The notes: generated by a model not told the origin, from the sequence alone. A DNA stretch of 64,000 nt from Filosporella fistucella (GCA_030077755.1 JAQJZZ010000019.1:1624501-1688500), one strand, 5' to 3'; positions 48,662 through 60,695 are shown, counted from the first letter of the stretch. Program-made: numbers and translations.

Positions 48662-50293
48662 TCAGGTTGGCGGGAAGTCGTTGAAAAGTTCCATCATCCT
48701 CTCGGCTTCGAAGACTTGGTCGGCTGCTTCATTATCGAAAGATGGTCTCCTCTCTGGCTTGCTTGAGCAAGTGACTGCGATGCTGGAGGGATGAAGACTC
48801 CCAGTCTCAAAAACAGTCATCTCACCACGGAACTCTGGAAACTTCTGAAAGAATACCTTGTTCATAGTCCAATGCCGCATGTCCCGGTGGTAATGTTCAA
48901 AGAGTGGACTGATCATGTAGGCCTGTGATTTTTGGTCATATAAGTAGGTTTTCTCGAAACCAAATGGCCAATTGAACTTAAAGTGCTGGCGATAATGAGT
49001 TGAGAAGTCGCTTGTTCCGAAATAGTAATTGTGATGGTGAACCAGGCGATCGCGCAAGGCAGGCCACGGAAAGAAATCAATGGGAATGGGATGTTTACGC
49101 AGTCGTTGGGACGCACTAACATCTGTAAGATGAGAATGAATATGGAGGAGGATTTAGCTCACACTGGTCTTTGCCATTCAGGCATTTTTTCAAGGTTATG
49201 CATACCAGCATTGAAATAATACTACTAGATGTCAGTGATTTCCAAGAAAAGGCGTGGAAAATACCTTTAAAAGTAAAAAGCTCTTATACAAATTTGCAAC
49301 CTTGGTCACAGGGTCCAGGTCCCAGAAAAGATGCCGATCCACCTCTTTTAATATCTGAAGTACAGGGTTTGTACGTTCCTCGAAGCTCAATGCGTCCCAA
49401 CCATCCTTGACAATCTTAATCAATGCGCCAGAATGGAGAGTATCTGCGAGGCTCGCTCGTTGCCTATCATATTGGAAGATTTTCGCATAGATGGAGTTGG
49501 CTTTCTGCCATATTGTACAAGGTACAAAATCAGGGACACAAGGCTCCAGAAGATTTGCAGATGGATGTGTTATCTTTTGCATCTTTTGTAAGTGGGATGT
49601 TTGCTGTTCCTCCTCGTTTGACAGTTCCATGAAGTCTAGATTCACTGTTGTCATGGCTGTAGGCTTATGCTTAGGCTGGAGTACAGGCTCAGGAGCCGAA
49701 TCATCATGTGCTGACATGAAGATTTGGTTTATATCTTGGTCGTTGACTTCGGCCTCGACCTCGGTTTCCTCGCTTCCTCTCCGGAGTGCGGCTTTGTATG
49801 TGTGTGGCTCAGGCGATGGTGAGTGTATCTCGCACAATTTCGAACATTGTTCTGGCGTTCCTTGTCGTGGGAAATTCTGTTCATGATATGTGGACTGAGC
49901 AGTCCGTCTGCAAAAGTTAACATCATGGATGAGCATATTCTCGAATTTAAAAACATACTTTGGAGCAAATGCTTCTTCAATATCGACCCCAAGCAGTGCT
50001 TTGATTCCATCAATTATCTTGCGCAGTCGCTCGATTTCACCTTGTAACCTTGCCACTTCTTCGAGCAGATGATTGGTAGCCTCATTGCTGTTCTTCTCTG
50101 TCAAGATTTGGATTGTCTGTTCCAGGTGTGCAATATGTGATTTTGTCTTCTCCCTTGATGCTCTCTGCGCCTTTCTATCCAACGCCCGCTTCCGCTCTCG
50201 TTGTTGAATGTCGCTCTCCTTATTCAGATTTGACTTCCTGGCTCTGGAAGCTGCACTGCTCGTGGCAGATCGAAGTTGTCGCTGCTCTTCCAT
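48662..50293 (-). CDS. bZIP transcription factor with DUF3425-type C-terminus
   Basis: Four exons (50293-49959, 49907-49265, 49221-49163, 49115-48662) encode 496 aa. The basic region RKAQRASREKTK (about residues 42-60) is followed by a heptad zipper (HIAHLEQTIQILTEKN, then LLEEVARLQGEIERLRKII). The C-terminal half matches fungal DUF3425 proteins: FVPCTIWQKANSIYAKIF, VLQILKEVDRHLFWDLDPVTKVANLYKSFLLLK, then WQRPVASQRL and FFPWPALRDRLVHHH recovered by splicing, ending with SPLFEHYHRDMRHW. Such factors regulate stress or metabolite genes. The first ATG in frame is at 50293. The 51-nt first intron is free of stop codons and a multiple of three, so a 17-residue longer isoform is possible. It is convergent with the aldehyde dehydrogenase (217 bp apart). 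Confidence 0.87.
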
Positions 50294-50941
50294 TGTCAGG
50301 CGTGATTTGATCAAGATATGTTGAAGTGGACTCTGAACACTGTGGATATGAGCAGCAGCTCAGTTGGAATTGAAGGCATCGCGGGATTCCTCCGCAGGTC
50401 TATTCTGCAACGAGTCGCCATTGAACTGGGACGGAGAACCATGGTAGACTCGGCGTAGTGGACTCCAGGGTTCCCCGCATAGCTGAAAGAACAAGTTGAC
50501 GTTATCTCCGTAGCGTAGTATGTAGTGTGTCTTGGTGTTGTTTCCGGATTCCGGATATGGTGGTGACTGAACTTTGGAGAGAGGAGGGGCAATTGCCCAA
50601 TCATGATTAGTCATTCCGGTACTCTAATCATGTCGCGGAATGTCATCCGCAAGCTTCACATATGGTGAACATCTCGACTACAACCACAATATAATCCGCT
50701 TCTCGCGATACGCATCTCATTTCTATCGGCCATATGAAATCTGTGAAGCTATCGCCGAGACAACAAGCAAGCAATACTCGAGATATCTTCAATCGATCGT
50801 TCAGTGAAATCACACCGTCATCCAGGCACGCGTGCTTGCTCATCACGACAAAAACACCAATCTCCATATCGATATGAAACCGGCCAAAATAGAGCCGCAC
50901 ACCAACTTACAGTGCCTGGAGTTCAACCGTACCGCAGTCCG
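50294..50941. other. Intergenic between bZIP promoter and Zn2Cys6 3' end
   Basis: About 650 bp contain the bZIP promoter and the 3' flank of the next minus-strand gene. Short frames on both strands have no support; nothing else is seen. Confidence 0.45.
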
Positions 50942-52483
50942 TTACATTTCCACCCAATTTGAAGTCAAAGCCGACTCAAAGATTCCGTATCCCATTTCCC
51001 TTCCAAGAATTACAAGTTGTGACTTGAACCACGACTTCTGCCCAGCTGGAATGCATCTGATGCTGGAAGAAATTGTTAACGGACTAATAATGAGGCCAGT
51101 CAAGTATGGCTTTGCTTCAGACGTAGTAAGAATAACTTCTCCAGTCGAGGAGTCCACTTGATATCTTCCAAAGCAAAATGGTATTGTAGCTGCGACATCG
51201 TTCGCCATAACCTCCAAAACCAGCATACAATCCGCTATTTGATGATCACGTTCATCTGTTCTCTTGCATAGCCCAAGTAAGGTTATCCTCGTGTTGTTGA
51301 TGATCATACGATTGGAGTAATATCGTAGCCATACGGCAGCGAATGAAGGGTGTCCGTGGCTGAAAACTGTTGAAGAAAGGAAGTGCTCCTTCGTCCAATT
51401 CACCCCATCAGGTTTGGTGTGTTGTCGGCGCTGCCACGTCTTGGGGAAACGCTCTTTCCATTCTTTCAATGATTCATCTATACCTTGAGCTTCCTCGTCG
51501 AGAATCTCTGCTTCCGCCAGGGTCTCCATTACATTTTCCCCTGCCGATAGTTTTTCCTTGAGATCAGCCATCTTTCGGCGATTTTTGACGATCCTCATGG
51601 CAATGATATCATATTCAAGATCCAAGCCTCGCTCGCCAAAGGTTTCTCCATCCGTCAACCATTCTGGAATTGCAAAATCCCTTATCATTGCCATTTTGAT
51701 GACTGATCGCCTTGAATGTTTGATAACACCTGTTGCAGGTTTCGTGGAAGACACATGCTGTTTCCAATACTTCAAAACAGCCACGACCCCACTCAGATGT
51801 GGTAGATGCCGTATATTTGCCAAGGAGGCTAGCCCTTGCTGGCTCTCAGGTTGGTGAACGGCATCCTCATACAGAGTCATGAATATGATGGTCAGGAGGT
51901 ACGATTCCAAATTATCTTGGTCAAGGGATACAAGGTCAATTTGGAGCATCTTTAACAGCTTATGGTAGCTGATGGAAGCCTGAACAGCTGCGGGTGAAGA
52001 TTTCCTAGTTCTCGCGAAAAGTGCAAGTGAGATCGATGACACGGCAAGTTCTAATGCCCGACATTGAATTCCCTCGTTCAACAACAGCGGTGTATCGTTG
52101 ATCACGGAACCTAGCATGCTTGGCGCTTCTTCAATTCGTTTCATGTGACAATGGAGGAAGTATGTGATAGCTTCTGTTTGCAAATCTGCAGGTAGACGGG
52201 GCAATGACACTATTCTGTTGCTAGGATAGTGTATGGCTGAATTCGCGCGTGGCCCCCGAGGGCGTTTCTTTCTGCCGCTAGCATATGGATTTTCTATGAA
52301 GATTTCAGAGAACGCTTGACGTCCCCCTTGACATGAACGATTGAATTTAGCGCATCTATTGCACACTGGAAGGTTTCCATCACACTATATGAATTGTTAG
52401 ATGTGTTCTGCAATAGCAAAATCACCACCTACCTTGAGCCGCCGAGTCTTGCAAGGCTGACACGCGGTGCTTTGCAATGGCAT
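50942..52483 (-). CDS. Zn2Cys6 transcription factor
   Basis: Two exons (52483-52433 and 52384-50942) encode 497 aa. The binuclear cluster is split by the intron: exon 1 gives MPLQSTACQPCKTRRLK, exon 2 continues CDGNLPVCNRCAKFNRSC, yielding the canonical CX2CX6CX5-6CX2CX6C. A basic stretch (GRKKRPRGPR) follows. The remainder matches the helical regulatory region of fungal zinc-cluster proteins (ALELAVSSISLALFARTRK, then YLLTIIFMTLYEDAV). A Glu/Lys-rich linker occurs around residues 300-340. It probably binds CGG half-sites. It is divergent from the SDR gene to its right, with a CGG-N3-CCG site in the shared promoter, so local control is plausible. The DNA target is not known. Confidence 0.92.
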
Positions 52484-52771
52484 AATGAATGAATATCAAT
52501 CAGGCTGCTTTCAGTATCGGCATCAATCCTGCAAAGTATCTCCCAATGTAGAAAACAAGAAGATGGAAATCAAGGTTAACTCCACAGGTTCATAAAGGGC
52601 TCGGGAGGTAGGTTAAATCCGGGGAGGTCATACACCGCGAGTATCTCCCGAAAAGGTCTAGTGCTTACCGTCTCTTGTACCTGCATGTTGGTTTCGACTC
52701 TATTCGAGTTCTTGGAAGCTTCATCATGAGTTTCTCCTCAAAGAGAGTAGGTGTCCTTATATTCATAATCG

Positions 52772-52784
52772 GTCGGACTCCGAC
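52772..52784. promoter_or_regulatory. CGG-N3-CCG inverted repeat (candidate zinc-cluster site)
   Basis: GTCGGA and TCCGAC are perfect 6-bp arms around one central base. The core CGG-N3-CCG is the geometry bound by many Zn2Cys6 dimers. It lies about 280 bp from the SDR start and about 290 bp from the Zn2Cys6 gene start. Confidence 0.55.
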
Positions 52785-52948
52785 AAATTAGAAGTCCGTA
52801 TTACTTTGATTTTTCAAAATGAGTCTGGTTCAGAAAGCTTCGTACGTGTCAATGATTTCCACCGCAACCAGCATCACGCGTGCGTGAGACATAATGAGTC
52901 TCCCTCTTCGTGAACTCTTAATTCCGAGATGGTAGAGGGCAAGTTTTG

Positions 52949-52956
52949 TATAAAAA
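52949..52956 (+). promoter_or_regulatory. TATA box of the SDR gene
   Basis: TATAAAAA lies 102 bp upstream of the SDR start codon, in the expected strand and distance for a fungal inducible promoter. Confidence 0.65.
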
Positions 52957-53050
52957 GCGGCGCTGCCGTCTCGAATATGGACTCTCATCAGACAATATCA
53001 TCTACATTGTTCTTCTAATACAACCATACCTCAGTCCCACAAGCCCCAAA

Positions 53051-53840
53051 ATGACAAAAACAACTGTTCTTATTACTGGTAAGAAGCTTATTTAATATCA
53101 CAAATCTGGCATTCATCTGACATATCGCAGGGGCAAACTCTGGAGTGGGCTATGCAGCAACAAAAGTCATCACCACTGTCTCTGAAAAGTATCATGTCAT
53201 CATGGCCTGTCGAAATCTTGAGAAGGCAGAAACGGCGAAGACTGAGATTGAGGCTACTGGTATCAAAGGCACCATCTCAATCGTCTATCTCGATGTGACC
53301 AAACAGAAGAGCATCGACGAGGCGGCAGAGTCTGTTGAAAAAGAATTCGGGAAGCTTGATGTACTGGTCAACAACGCAGCCATAGGAAGCACAGATCCTG
53401 ATACGAGAACTCGATTCGAGATATCGATGGCCAACAATGTCATTGGTCCCGCCTGCGTCGCTGCTGCTTTCAGACCTTTGCTTCTGAAGTCCAACAACCC
53501 TTACTCTCTGTGGATTACAAGTGGAGTGGGATCATTTGCCAATGCTGCGGAGCAGTACGGTATCAAGCGCGGAGAGGCATATCGTGCAAGCAAGAGTGCT
53601 TTGAATATGATTGCAGTCCAGGAATGGTACGAGTTCAAGGACCAGGGACTCAAAACATTTGCTGTTTGCCCTGGTTTTGTTGTAAGCAATTTAAGAGGAA
53701 CCAGTGAGGAAGCAAGAACTGGACGTGGAATGGCTGGTGATCCCATGGTGAGTGGACAATTGATTTTGGATGTTTTCGAGGGCAGGAGAGATGCAGATGT
53801 TGGTAGAGTTGTAAAGAGTGACGGGATCTGGGAATGGTAG
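53051..53840 (+). CDS. Short-chain dehydrogenase/reductase (classical SDR)
   Basis: Two exons (53051-53078 and 53131-53840) encode 245 aa. The TGxxxGxG cofactor motif spans the junction (VLITGANSGVG), with the basic CRN strand end (MACRNLEKAE) suggesting NADPH preference. NNAAIG replaces the common NNAG; the catalytic Ser lies in WITSGVG and Tyr/Lys in YRASK. VCPGFVVSNLRG follows as the usual loop after the PG motif. The protein looks like a carbonyl-reductase-type enzyme; the substrate is unknown. A strong TATA box and the adjacent zinc-cluster regulator point to inducible expression. Length is normal and nothing is missing. Confidence 0.92.
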
Positions 53841-54344
53841 CCATTCGTGATGGGGCAGTGCACACGAGACAGTCCTCTCGTCTCAAAATGCTTTTCACTC
53901 GTGGCTAACCGACATACAACATCTCCACTCGTCAGGATGTAGGATATATTTTGCGAATTCAATCAATGGAATAAAATTCATAAAATTCCACTCAAGTACC
54001 TTTAGGAATCTCGGATGTATTGCGCAGAGATGAATATCGCTTTTTCTTTCCCTCCATCTGACAATGTCATCAATTTAAGTTCTCCGGAAAGCTCCACCGT
54101 CATGCCATCGACTATGTAATTGGCTGCAGCATCGGCTCGAAATGCCAAAACATGAGCACTAGCTGACGACTCAAAATGAGCAGAATCCCACCTCCGCATT
54201 CAATCCGAACAACAGCACAGCCTCATTTTGGCTGCGCGCTGACTGTGTATATTTCCGACTTTCTATTACAAATATGACAACTCCCCTCATAGATTTATGG
54301 TTATCACAAGCTTCACTTGGCTTTCACACGAGTACGAGAACATA
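53841..54344. other. Intergenic between SDR and Zn2Cys6 gene
   Basis: About 500 bp with the SDR 3' flank and the next promoter. A 65-codon minus-strand frame (54002-54199) has no support. Confidence 0.45.
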
Positions 54345-55617
54345 ATGCCGAGTAGGAAATCGCACAAGAAGTCAAAGACGGGGTGCCAGACGTGCAAGAA
54401 ACGAAGGATAAAGGTATATTGTACCCCTCCAAGTACATCCAGCTTAAGTCAATATTCTCTAGTGTGACGAAGTTCATCCCAAATGCGGGAATTGTCTACA
54501 CCATAGTATCCCATGTGACTTCGAACTTCTTTCCCTCGCTCTGGATGGCGATGGACGACAAAATGACACTCCAAACTCGCCGGTTGTCCCGGAAAACAGA
54601 AATATCATGGAACTTCGACTGATGTACACATACAATGTAATGACATCGAAAACACTCACGGTAGCTGGTCCGGATCAGGAAAAGACGTGGGGAATCATGG
54701 TTCCCGAGCTTGCACTTCAAGCACCTTATCTCATGGATGTCCTTTTTGCTGTGTCGGCACTGCACTTACAGTCCATGCATTCTGATGATCCTCATCTCAC
54801 AGAGGTATCGCACCAGTATATGGCTTCTGCCATCGCACAGTATAAATCTGTTCTGGCAAGCAAAATTGATCATTCAAATGCTGAGTCCCTCTTCATTACT
54901 TCAAGTCTCATCGCTTTTTATCACACAGCCGCAAGAAGTATAGTCTCGGGAATTTCATCGCCAGGGTTCGAAACTAGATATGAGTTGCCATTAGAATGGT
55001 TCTATGCGTATCAAGGAGTCAAAACCGTGGTTCTGAACAGCTGGGAATACCTTCGTGATTCAGAGCGAGTTTTGCCAATCATCCGTTCGCAACCAGCATT
55101 ATCACTTGACATGAGTTCGAATGGCCAGGGATTCTTCGATAGCTTGCTGAATGGGATGGAAGATCGGCTTCAATACTCCGAAGAACCCGCTGAAAGCGAA
55201 ACAAGACAAGCATACCAACACTCGGTCGCGTATCTAAACTGGGCTCATCAAGGACCAGATCGAAATAAGCTCATGGGATTCGCGCCTACTGTATCCAGAC
55301 GCTTCGTTGATCTCCTCGCTGAACAGGATCCCCGTGCCCTGGTCATCGTAGCTTGCTTCTTCGCTATGATCAGGGCTGTGGATGATATCTGGTGGCTCCA
55401 GGGTATTGCAATGAGAGAGGTATCTGGAATTTTTGACTTGCTTCCTGATGTCTGGAGACCACTGATGCAATGGGCGATTCGAGTTTCGAGTTCGGAAATG
55501 CCATTGAGTCCTGAAGTATGGGGTGATTTTGTGAAGCTTCAAGATAATGAAGGAGATGAGTTGAGTGATGTTCGACCACATATTGATTTCTTAGTGTCGA
55601 AGTCACCATCTGTATAA
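54345..55617 (+). CDS. Zn2Cys6 transcription factor
   Basis: Two exons (54345-54413 and 54463-55617) encode 407 aa. The intron splits the zinc cluster: KSKTGCQTCKKRRIK in exon 1 and CDEVHPKCGNCLHHSIPC in exon 2, giving CX2CX6CX5-6CX2CX6C. After a short linker the protein continues with the helical region typical of the sterol-uptake-control/Upc2-like subgroup: LMYTYNVMTSKTL, WGIMVPELALQAPYLMDVLFAVSALHLQ and HQYMASAIAQYK. No other domain is present. It is 0.5 kb from the SDR gene and followed by an MFS transporter, a common arrangement in accessory clusters. Function unknown. Confidence 0.92.
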
Positions 55618-55981
55618 TTTCGGTGAGGTGTTACTTTTGGATCGTGGTCCTAAGGGAAGTGCAACTAGATATTGAATAGACATAATTTATAATTGAGAGA
55701 ATGGACGAAGACAAAGACTGCTCAGCATCATTATTCAGGAAAAAAGCTCTGGCAACTTGCTTGTGGATTTAGGCCGTGACTAGGAACATGACCTCAAAAT
55801 TAGCAAGGGTCACAATCGCGGAAAGTAGATCAGCTTCGCTGTATGAATATTATGAATTGACTCCGTGGTATCTTTAGCTAACAGTATATAAATAATATAA
55901 CACCTCAAAGAAAATAGATGAGAACCTCTGACCTGTCATTTCCCCTTACCGCCACCACAGATGTAGACAGATGCGTCTTAT
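55618..55981. other. Convergent intergenic region
   Basis: About 360 bp between the stop codons of the Zn2Cys6 gene and the MFS transporter. AT-rich, 3' UTR-like; nothing else is seen. Confidence 0.5.
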
Positions 55982-57893
55982 TCAGTTCGATTCGGGTTTG
56001 AACAGCTCCTCATGCTTACTTTCTGGCCCCAAAGCCGATTTTGGTCCATTCTCCTTTCTGAAGATATCGCTCTCTGAAACCGGAGAGAAGACCTTACCCC
56101 AACGAAGGTGCACGAAGTCATTGGCAGTAACCATAACACTTCTGAAGTTCTCAGCCACAAGCTGTTTAGTGGGTTGACTGAAAATGATATCGATTTCCTC
56201 AAGTGTCTTGTTCTTGGTCTCTGGCATAAATAGGAGTTGATAGAACCATCCAAGAACTGCAATCCCACCATAGAATCCTAGTGTAAGGCCAATTCGAGAC
56301 ATGGCTTCTTGCATTTGAGTGAAGAAATATGTAACGAGGAAGGAACATAGGAAGAGTGTGACGTCTGAAGTCTCCATTCCGTATGATCGCAAGTATGTTG
56401 GGTAGACTTCTGAAGGGATGACCCAGGTCAAGCAGGAGTAGCTTCCGAAGAATCCCTCGTATATGATCAACCCAGAGATGTAAGCTCCTTGGGCACCTCC
56501 GACATTGGAAAGTGGAATGAGATATGAGCAGCCGATGATGAGAAGGCCGATGAAGAACCCTGGAAGCATGGCGCATGCCCAGAAACGGCGTCCAAACTTT
56601 TCCATATAAAGAATGGCTGGAATCGTGCCAAGCAATAATGCTCCACCTCCAACAAGAGACATAAAGACTGACTTCTGATCAGAAAATCCCTGTTGTTGTA
56701 ATAGCGTCGCCATATAGTACTGGATCGCATTTATACCGGTAAATTGACCTAAAAATACCATGATGTTTGCGTAGACCAAAGCTCTTCGCGCTCGTGGGAC
56801 GGTGAAGAAGTCCATCCAGATAAAGCGCTTAGAATGTTGTGCATGCTCTTTCGCCAGGTACTCATCGCCGACAGAATGCTTCATGACAAAGAATTCAGTC
56901 TTAGCATCGATATCTTCTCCACGAATTTGCTTCCAGACATGCCAAGCCTCAATCGTCTTTCCCTTGTGCATGAGAAATCGAGGCGATTCTGGCATAAATA
57001 TAATTCCGACGAACATAATTGTTGAGAAGACCAAAGAGGAGCCAAGCATGTATCTCCAACTTCCAGATTCGACATTGACAAATATAGCAGCAATAACATA
57101 TCCAAATACTTCTCCCAAAGCAATCATGAATTGGTAAAGGGAGACTAAATTTCCACGATATTTTCGAGACACTGATTCCGCGACGTAGACAGGCACTGTT
57201 CCTCCTTCAAGACCGACACCGAGACCGAGGATTATGCGGCCTGCAAGCATCATACCGAAATCGATGGCACCAGCTTCAAGGGCAGCACCCACAGTATAGA
57301 GAACTAGAGAGACAATGATTGCCATACGGCGACCGACTGCTTCGTTGAGCGGACCAAGCATCAACGCACCTCCGACAGCACCAAGTGGTACACCAGAGCT
57401 TACTAGACTGACTTGCTTGCTATTGAGACCCAGGGCTGGATGATGTTAGAGTCCACTGGATAGCGATGAAGCGATACACTTACAGCTTGGCATGAAAAGG
57501 TTTGCACCACTGATCAAACTTTGATCGACGCCAGAAAGAAGACCACCCATAGAAGCAAATCCTGTTCTGTAAGTATATATCTTTTGGTCGACATGTGAGC
57601 AACATACCAACAAGAAGCCATGTGAAATGCCTTGGATCTTTGAGCTTGAGTTGTGGCTTGAACCATGTTGACTTGATGTTCATCTCCTGGAGCGCGGCTT
57701 CAATCTCTCCCACTTCTCTGTCGATGGTGTCGATATCACCAGCAGCCGCAATTTGAATGGCCTCCCATTCTGAAGTACCGCGTTTCATTGGAGGTTTGGC
57801 TGCCACACCCACGGTCTTTTCGTTGCCCGACTCACTGTGTTGAGTGGAGCTGAGAGCATCCGAGTCTTTGGTCTCTGCCATATTGGTTGACAT
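55982..57893 (-). CDS. MFS sugar transporter
   Basis: Three exons (57893-57608, 57561-57484, 57435-55982) encode 605 aa with 12 predicted helices. After a charged N-terminal tail (about 85 aa) the core opens GFASMGGLLSGVDQSLISGA, and then shows sugar-porter signatures: NEAVGRRMAI (RXGRR-type loop), GRIILGLGVGLEGGTVPVY, ESVSRKYRGNLVSLYQF, PESPRFLMHKGK, LGQFTGINAIQYYM in helix 7, EKFGRRFWA and MPETKNKTLEEID after helix 12. The SVDQS-type helix 1 groups it with fungal quinate/hexose-like permeases; the substrate cannot be read from the sequence. It closes the accessory stretch on the right. The ATG at 57893 is chosen; a longer frame upstream lacks family resemblance. Confidence 0.93.
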
Positions 57894-58940
57894 TGTGATT
57901 AGCGATTGAGGGGATGTCACAGACAACTTTGGGAAGGATAGCGGAGGCAGCTCTTTATATAATTCTCTCAGCCATCGAGTAGCTCCGAATTCGGGAATAG
58001 ACACACCACAGATAGAATTCTGGCAAGCATATGAAGAAAAGAGCTTACCTGCCACCTCACAAAAAGTCTTGTCATCTCCCAGGTTTGTTTTGTAGACTAA
58101 GTAGTGGGGCATAGTTGATTAGAGATTAACTGGCTTAGCAAGCTGGGATAGATGCTTTTCAGGGCAGTTCCAACTAGTAGCAATTCTCCAATGGACTCCA
58201 GTGAAATGCCCCAAGGGGCCCCTTCATCTCCATCCAGTCCGCAACTCCATGTCTCCAGCTTCGAAATATCAGAGCAATCAGTTGATGAACTGGGGACTTG
58301 GTTGGAACAACTTCGGCACAGGGGTGGATATCAAAATTTCTTTGACGTCAGCCCATGGTTCGGTAACTGTCGGCAAATGCCAGGTCCAATATTCAAACAC
58401 TCATTATTTGACGACGCTGAAATCTTCGTGTGAACATCCTTGATGTCTATCCATTTTGCTGTCGAGCCGCATCTGCACGGACGAAATGTATCGAGGCCGG
58501 TCAGATATTTGCCCCACAATCGCACCGAAAAGAATATATAACTGGGTCGTTCGCGTTTTCGTTCAAGTTTTGTGCCAGGTCATCCGATTTTAGTGGCATG
58601 AGAACACGAACGATAAACCATACATGGTCAAGCTTCTGCAAGCTTCAGCCAAGTGCGGGAATGGCAACAGTTCGGCGTGGCGGAAAGCTTCTTTCGAGGA
58701 CTTCTTTCTTTCTTCCACTGAGTCATTGCGAGACGTCAGCAAACACCGGCTTCCTAAAAATCCGGGCAATTGCTCCACGTGATGAATTCGAAGTTACAAC
58801 TTTGCCGATTGGCAAAGGTGGAATGATGGCACTGCCACCCCTATCCTCGCACCGGATCGAAACGCGAAATTCTATACCCCAGACAATCTGGGCAAAGAAA
58901 TCTCTAAAACTCTAGGTGCGGATAGTTCGGGTGAGTGATA
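57894..58940. other. Intergenic upstream of the MFS transporter
   Basis: This stretch of 1.05 kb contains the transporter promoter and the 3' flank of the next minus-strand gene. A 161-codon frame at 58430-58915 starts at GTG and has no family resemblance. A perfect inverted repeat CTTTGCC-GATT-GGCAAAG lies at 58800-58817. Confidence 0.5.
58800..58817. repeat. Perfect 7-bp inverted repeat
   Basis: CTTTGCC, four bases GATT, then GGCAAAG. It could form a small hairpin or bind a dimeric factor; it sits just beyond the stop codon of the gene at 58941-60695, on its 3' side. Confidence 0.6.
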
Positions 58941-60695
58941 TCAATTCGAAGTATCCCCAGACATCTCGTCAGATATGTCTTGGGATTTTTCCTTGCGATG
59001 TTTAGAAGTCCAACGTTGTGTACAAATGGTGTAGCCTGCCCAGACGGCACCAGTGATTGCAAGTTGTATGGAGAGTGCAGAGAGAACGTTTGTGAGAGGA
59101 AAAGTTGATGGCCAAGGAATAGTAGAATAAATGTCATCAACTGGCAAGCCAGCACTGACACGGTGGGCTCTGCCAACCAGGCGAACCATCGCAGCCTCGA
59201 ATGGAAGCACGAGGATCCCAGCAACAATTTCGCGTATACCTTCAGTTGCCATGATTGGAGGAAGCATTGTCAATCCAGTTACGCGGTATTTGACAACATC
59301 AGACGTTGTCGGCTCATTCGCACTTCGAAGTTCCGCTGACCATGTCCCGAGTGTCGCCCCGACAGATTCAGTTGCTTCCACATCAAAACTTATCAGTGTC
59401 GGGTGAGCCATATCGTCATCATCTTCCTCCTCACTGGAATCATGATCATTTTGAATAGGTTGAGGTAAGTTTGCTCCTGCGTCTAGAACAGGAAGACCCT
59501 CGAGAGCACGTAAGGTTTGTACATTTTCGGCGAGGGGTTGCACGCCAGGAGTGGTGTGGAATGGACGGTCAGGAGTGTCATATTCCATTGTGGGTGCATT
59601 GATAGCGAGACTCGAGAACATGCTGTCACCGGTAGGACGTGGAAGAGTCTTGTATATCGGACGATATACCAGGCGAGAGATTAGGTGTTTTACTTTGCCG
59701 TGCAGAAGAATGATGAGGAGTGGTGAGGCTGTCTGAAAAAGTGTGAAGCCCCAAGACACGAGTGAAGATGGAGCGAGAGAGGGGCTTGCTGGAAGCTGAA
59801 GTGGAGATGTGGATGTGAAGGGTATGAAGGACATGAAGTTCGGTAACAGGTGTGTAGATGAGATGAGGTCCAGCTGCTGCAAGATTGCAAACATACGGAA
59901 ATGGAGTGTGATATAGCAAAACCCAATGTCAAGTCTGATAATTAGCCAAGCCAAGGTTTGGTGGTGGAGATCTTACGCTCGTTGACAAGCATTTCTTGCA
60001 TTTGAATCGCTGTATATCAATTCATCACCCTCCTCATCCCAGATTGTATCCAAAACAGTTTCGGCGAAGAAGGCAACCCAATCCGAGACATGATAAGCGA
60101 CGACAGTTGGAAGCCCAGCAAATAGCATATGCGGAATTGAATGACGGGCCTTCTCGTGGCGAAGGATTTCGAGCATCGTCATTTGTGCATATGGCTTGTA
60201 CAACTGGATTCATCAGTGGATGATCTAAGACCTGGGTTTGACTTACCAAAACCCTCCTTCTCAGGCCGAGTACACCCCAAACACCTCCAACCAAGACAAC
60301 ACGGCCTACTTCCATCAATCTGAGGCCAAGAAACGTATCTTCATTCTTTTCTCTCATGGCTTGGGTGGCCTTTTCTTTTGCTAAGGTGGAATCTTCGACG
60401 ATTCCAGTCACCTGCATCACTTCATTTGCTGCACGTACTTGCTCTTTCTCTCTTCTTTTGGTTTCTGGATTTTTGGGATAGCCCCGATCATTATATTGTT
60501 GGTCGCTGGTAATCTGTGCATCAGGATCCGTGATTAATTCATCCTCGTAAAGACCGCGGCCCTGTCCATGTCAGCTGTGTCAATTGAAGAGCTGGCAGGG
60601 GCGAAGATCATCAGGTATCACATCGCTGTAGAAAGAATAATGAGATCGAGAGAACATACAAGTGCCAGAGCTGCCAGAGATTCCTGCCTCCCCAT
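58941..60695 (-). CDS. Uncharacterised conserved fungal protein, multiple hydrophobic segments
   Basis: Four exons (60695-60660, 60561-60247, 60203-59977, 59934-58941) encode 523 aa. The N-terminus has GRGLYEDELITDPDAQI, a charged coiled region (PETKRREKEQVRAANEV), then a hydrophobic stretch at about 95-115 (VGRVVLVGGVWGVLGL). HMLFAGLPTVVAYHVSDWVAFFAETVLD and LDIGFCYITLHFRMFAILQ follow in the middle. A Ser/Pro linker and an acidic SSEEEDDDDM segment come later, with a final TM-like PLTNVLSALSIQLAITGAVWAGYTIC. I do not recognise the family; it is likely an organelle membrane protein. The first intron's acceptor is uncertain (several AGs lie within 30 nt), but the reading frame is continuous with the choice given. 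Confidence 0.65.

Larger units (their letters stand above)
52484..53050. promoter_or_regulatory. Divergent promoter Zn2Cys6 factor / SDR
   Basis: A region of 567 bp between divergent start codons. It includes the CGG-N3-CCG inverted repeat at 52772-52784 and a TATA box 100 bp before the SDR start. Confidence 0.7.

Noticed and set aside
57894..58112. Upstream extension of the MFS transporter N-terminus
   Set aside because: An in-frame extension exists but does not resemble sugar porters; the internal ATG at 57893 gives a normal tail.
58430..58915. 161-codon ORF between the transporter and the uncharacterised gene
   Set aside because: Starts at GTG, no family resemblance, lies in promoter and 3' flank sequence.
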